A stretch of DNA of 42,215 nucleotides from Candidatus Margulisiibacteriota bacterium. Lineage in GTDB: Bacteria > Margulisbacteria > Riflemargulisbacteria > GWF2-39-127. Position numbers and translations under genes: made by a program. The notes beneath the pieces are model-generated. The model saw only the letters and a program-made list of their open reading frames with translations. It searched no databases and was not told the DNA's origin. Shown here piece by piece: positions 42,136-42,215 of the stretch (positions are counted from its first letter, which is position 1; each line of letters opens with the position of its first letter). Where the stretch lies: contig QKMY01000005.1 in assembly GCA_003242895.1 (NCBI GenBank), positions 1 to 42,215 of the forward strand, read 5' to 3'.

Positions 42136-42215
42136 ACTATAGCAACTCAAAAAAACATTGTAGTGATATTGAAAAATAGAGGAGAACAAGAATCACCTAA
42201 TTGGTGAGAAAATAT

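Noticed and set aside
38587-42215. A template repeat or DGR reverse transcriptase within the window
   Set aside because: I found no second copy of the variable-region flank (for example GGCGGTTCTTGG) and no reverse transcriptase motif in any reading frame, so the cassette must lie elsewhere if it exists.
1-42215. CRISPR arrays and tRNA or rRNA genes
   Set aside because: No regularly spaced repeats and no tRNA- or rRNA-like cores were seen on either strand; a dedicated scan would be needed to be final.

Overview
The window looks like a piece of an uncultivated bacterial chromosome. It is moderately AT-rich and densely coded, with Shine-Dalgarno sites of the AAGGAG type and several promoters that sit directly on the start codon. 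A TIGR03545/AsmA-like envelope protein suggests a diderm cell. I cannot assign a phylum from the sequence alone; a candidate phylum of the Margulisbacteria type is a guess.

Layout. Bases 1-3507 are an accessory region: an XRE antitoxin with a frameshifted HigB-like toxin, a BrnT/BrnA-like toxin-antitoxin pair, a DUF1016 nuclease remnant and a putative HExxH metallopeptidase. An exact 18-bp direct repeat (425-442 and 3435-3452) brackets them. Bases 3584-5717 hold two methyltransferases, small hypothetical genes and a possible gene remnant. Bases 5835-12610 hold a U32-family (RlhA-like) protein, a large unrecognised secreted protein, an orphan PycTM (DUF5706) membrane protein, RidA and a zinc-ribbon methyltransferase. 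Bases 12729-19656 carry a whole late biotin pathway: bioB-bioF-bioD-bioA on the minus strand, and a BioH-like hydrolase overlapping bioC on the plus strand, with one unknown gene between. Bases 19653-24924 hold the AsmA-like protein, a DUF3795 protein, a PLP aminotransferase and an RLAN/ATP-grasp protein.

Bases 25391-30538 are a tightly packed five-gene run: a CDP-paratose-epimerase-like protein lacking its catalytic Tyr, a B12-binding radical SAM protein, a GT4 glycosyltransferase, a baeRF-family protein and a DUF2267 protein. Ahead of it lies a leader (25283-25388) that can fold into a three-way junction whose closing stem buries the ribosome binding site. PEP synthase (31040-33445) follows, then a second DUF2267 gene, so paralogues flank it. 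Bases 34156-38214 hold a helical protein, a GT39-like membrane glycosyltransferase, a stand-alone histidine-kinase DHp domain and a plant-type ATP phosphofructokinase.

The right end has a MoxR-type AAA ATPase fused to a formylglycine-generating-enzyme-like C-type lectin domain. Its last ~130 bases have the composition and codon pattern of a diversity-generating-retroelement (DGR) variable region, although no reverse transcriptase or template repeat is in the window. Two small genes and a decayed transposase close it.

The observations most worth following are the DGR-like target, the structured leader with its glycan/radical-SAM/release-factor operon, and the orphan PycTM gene.
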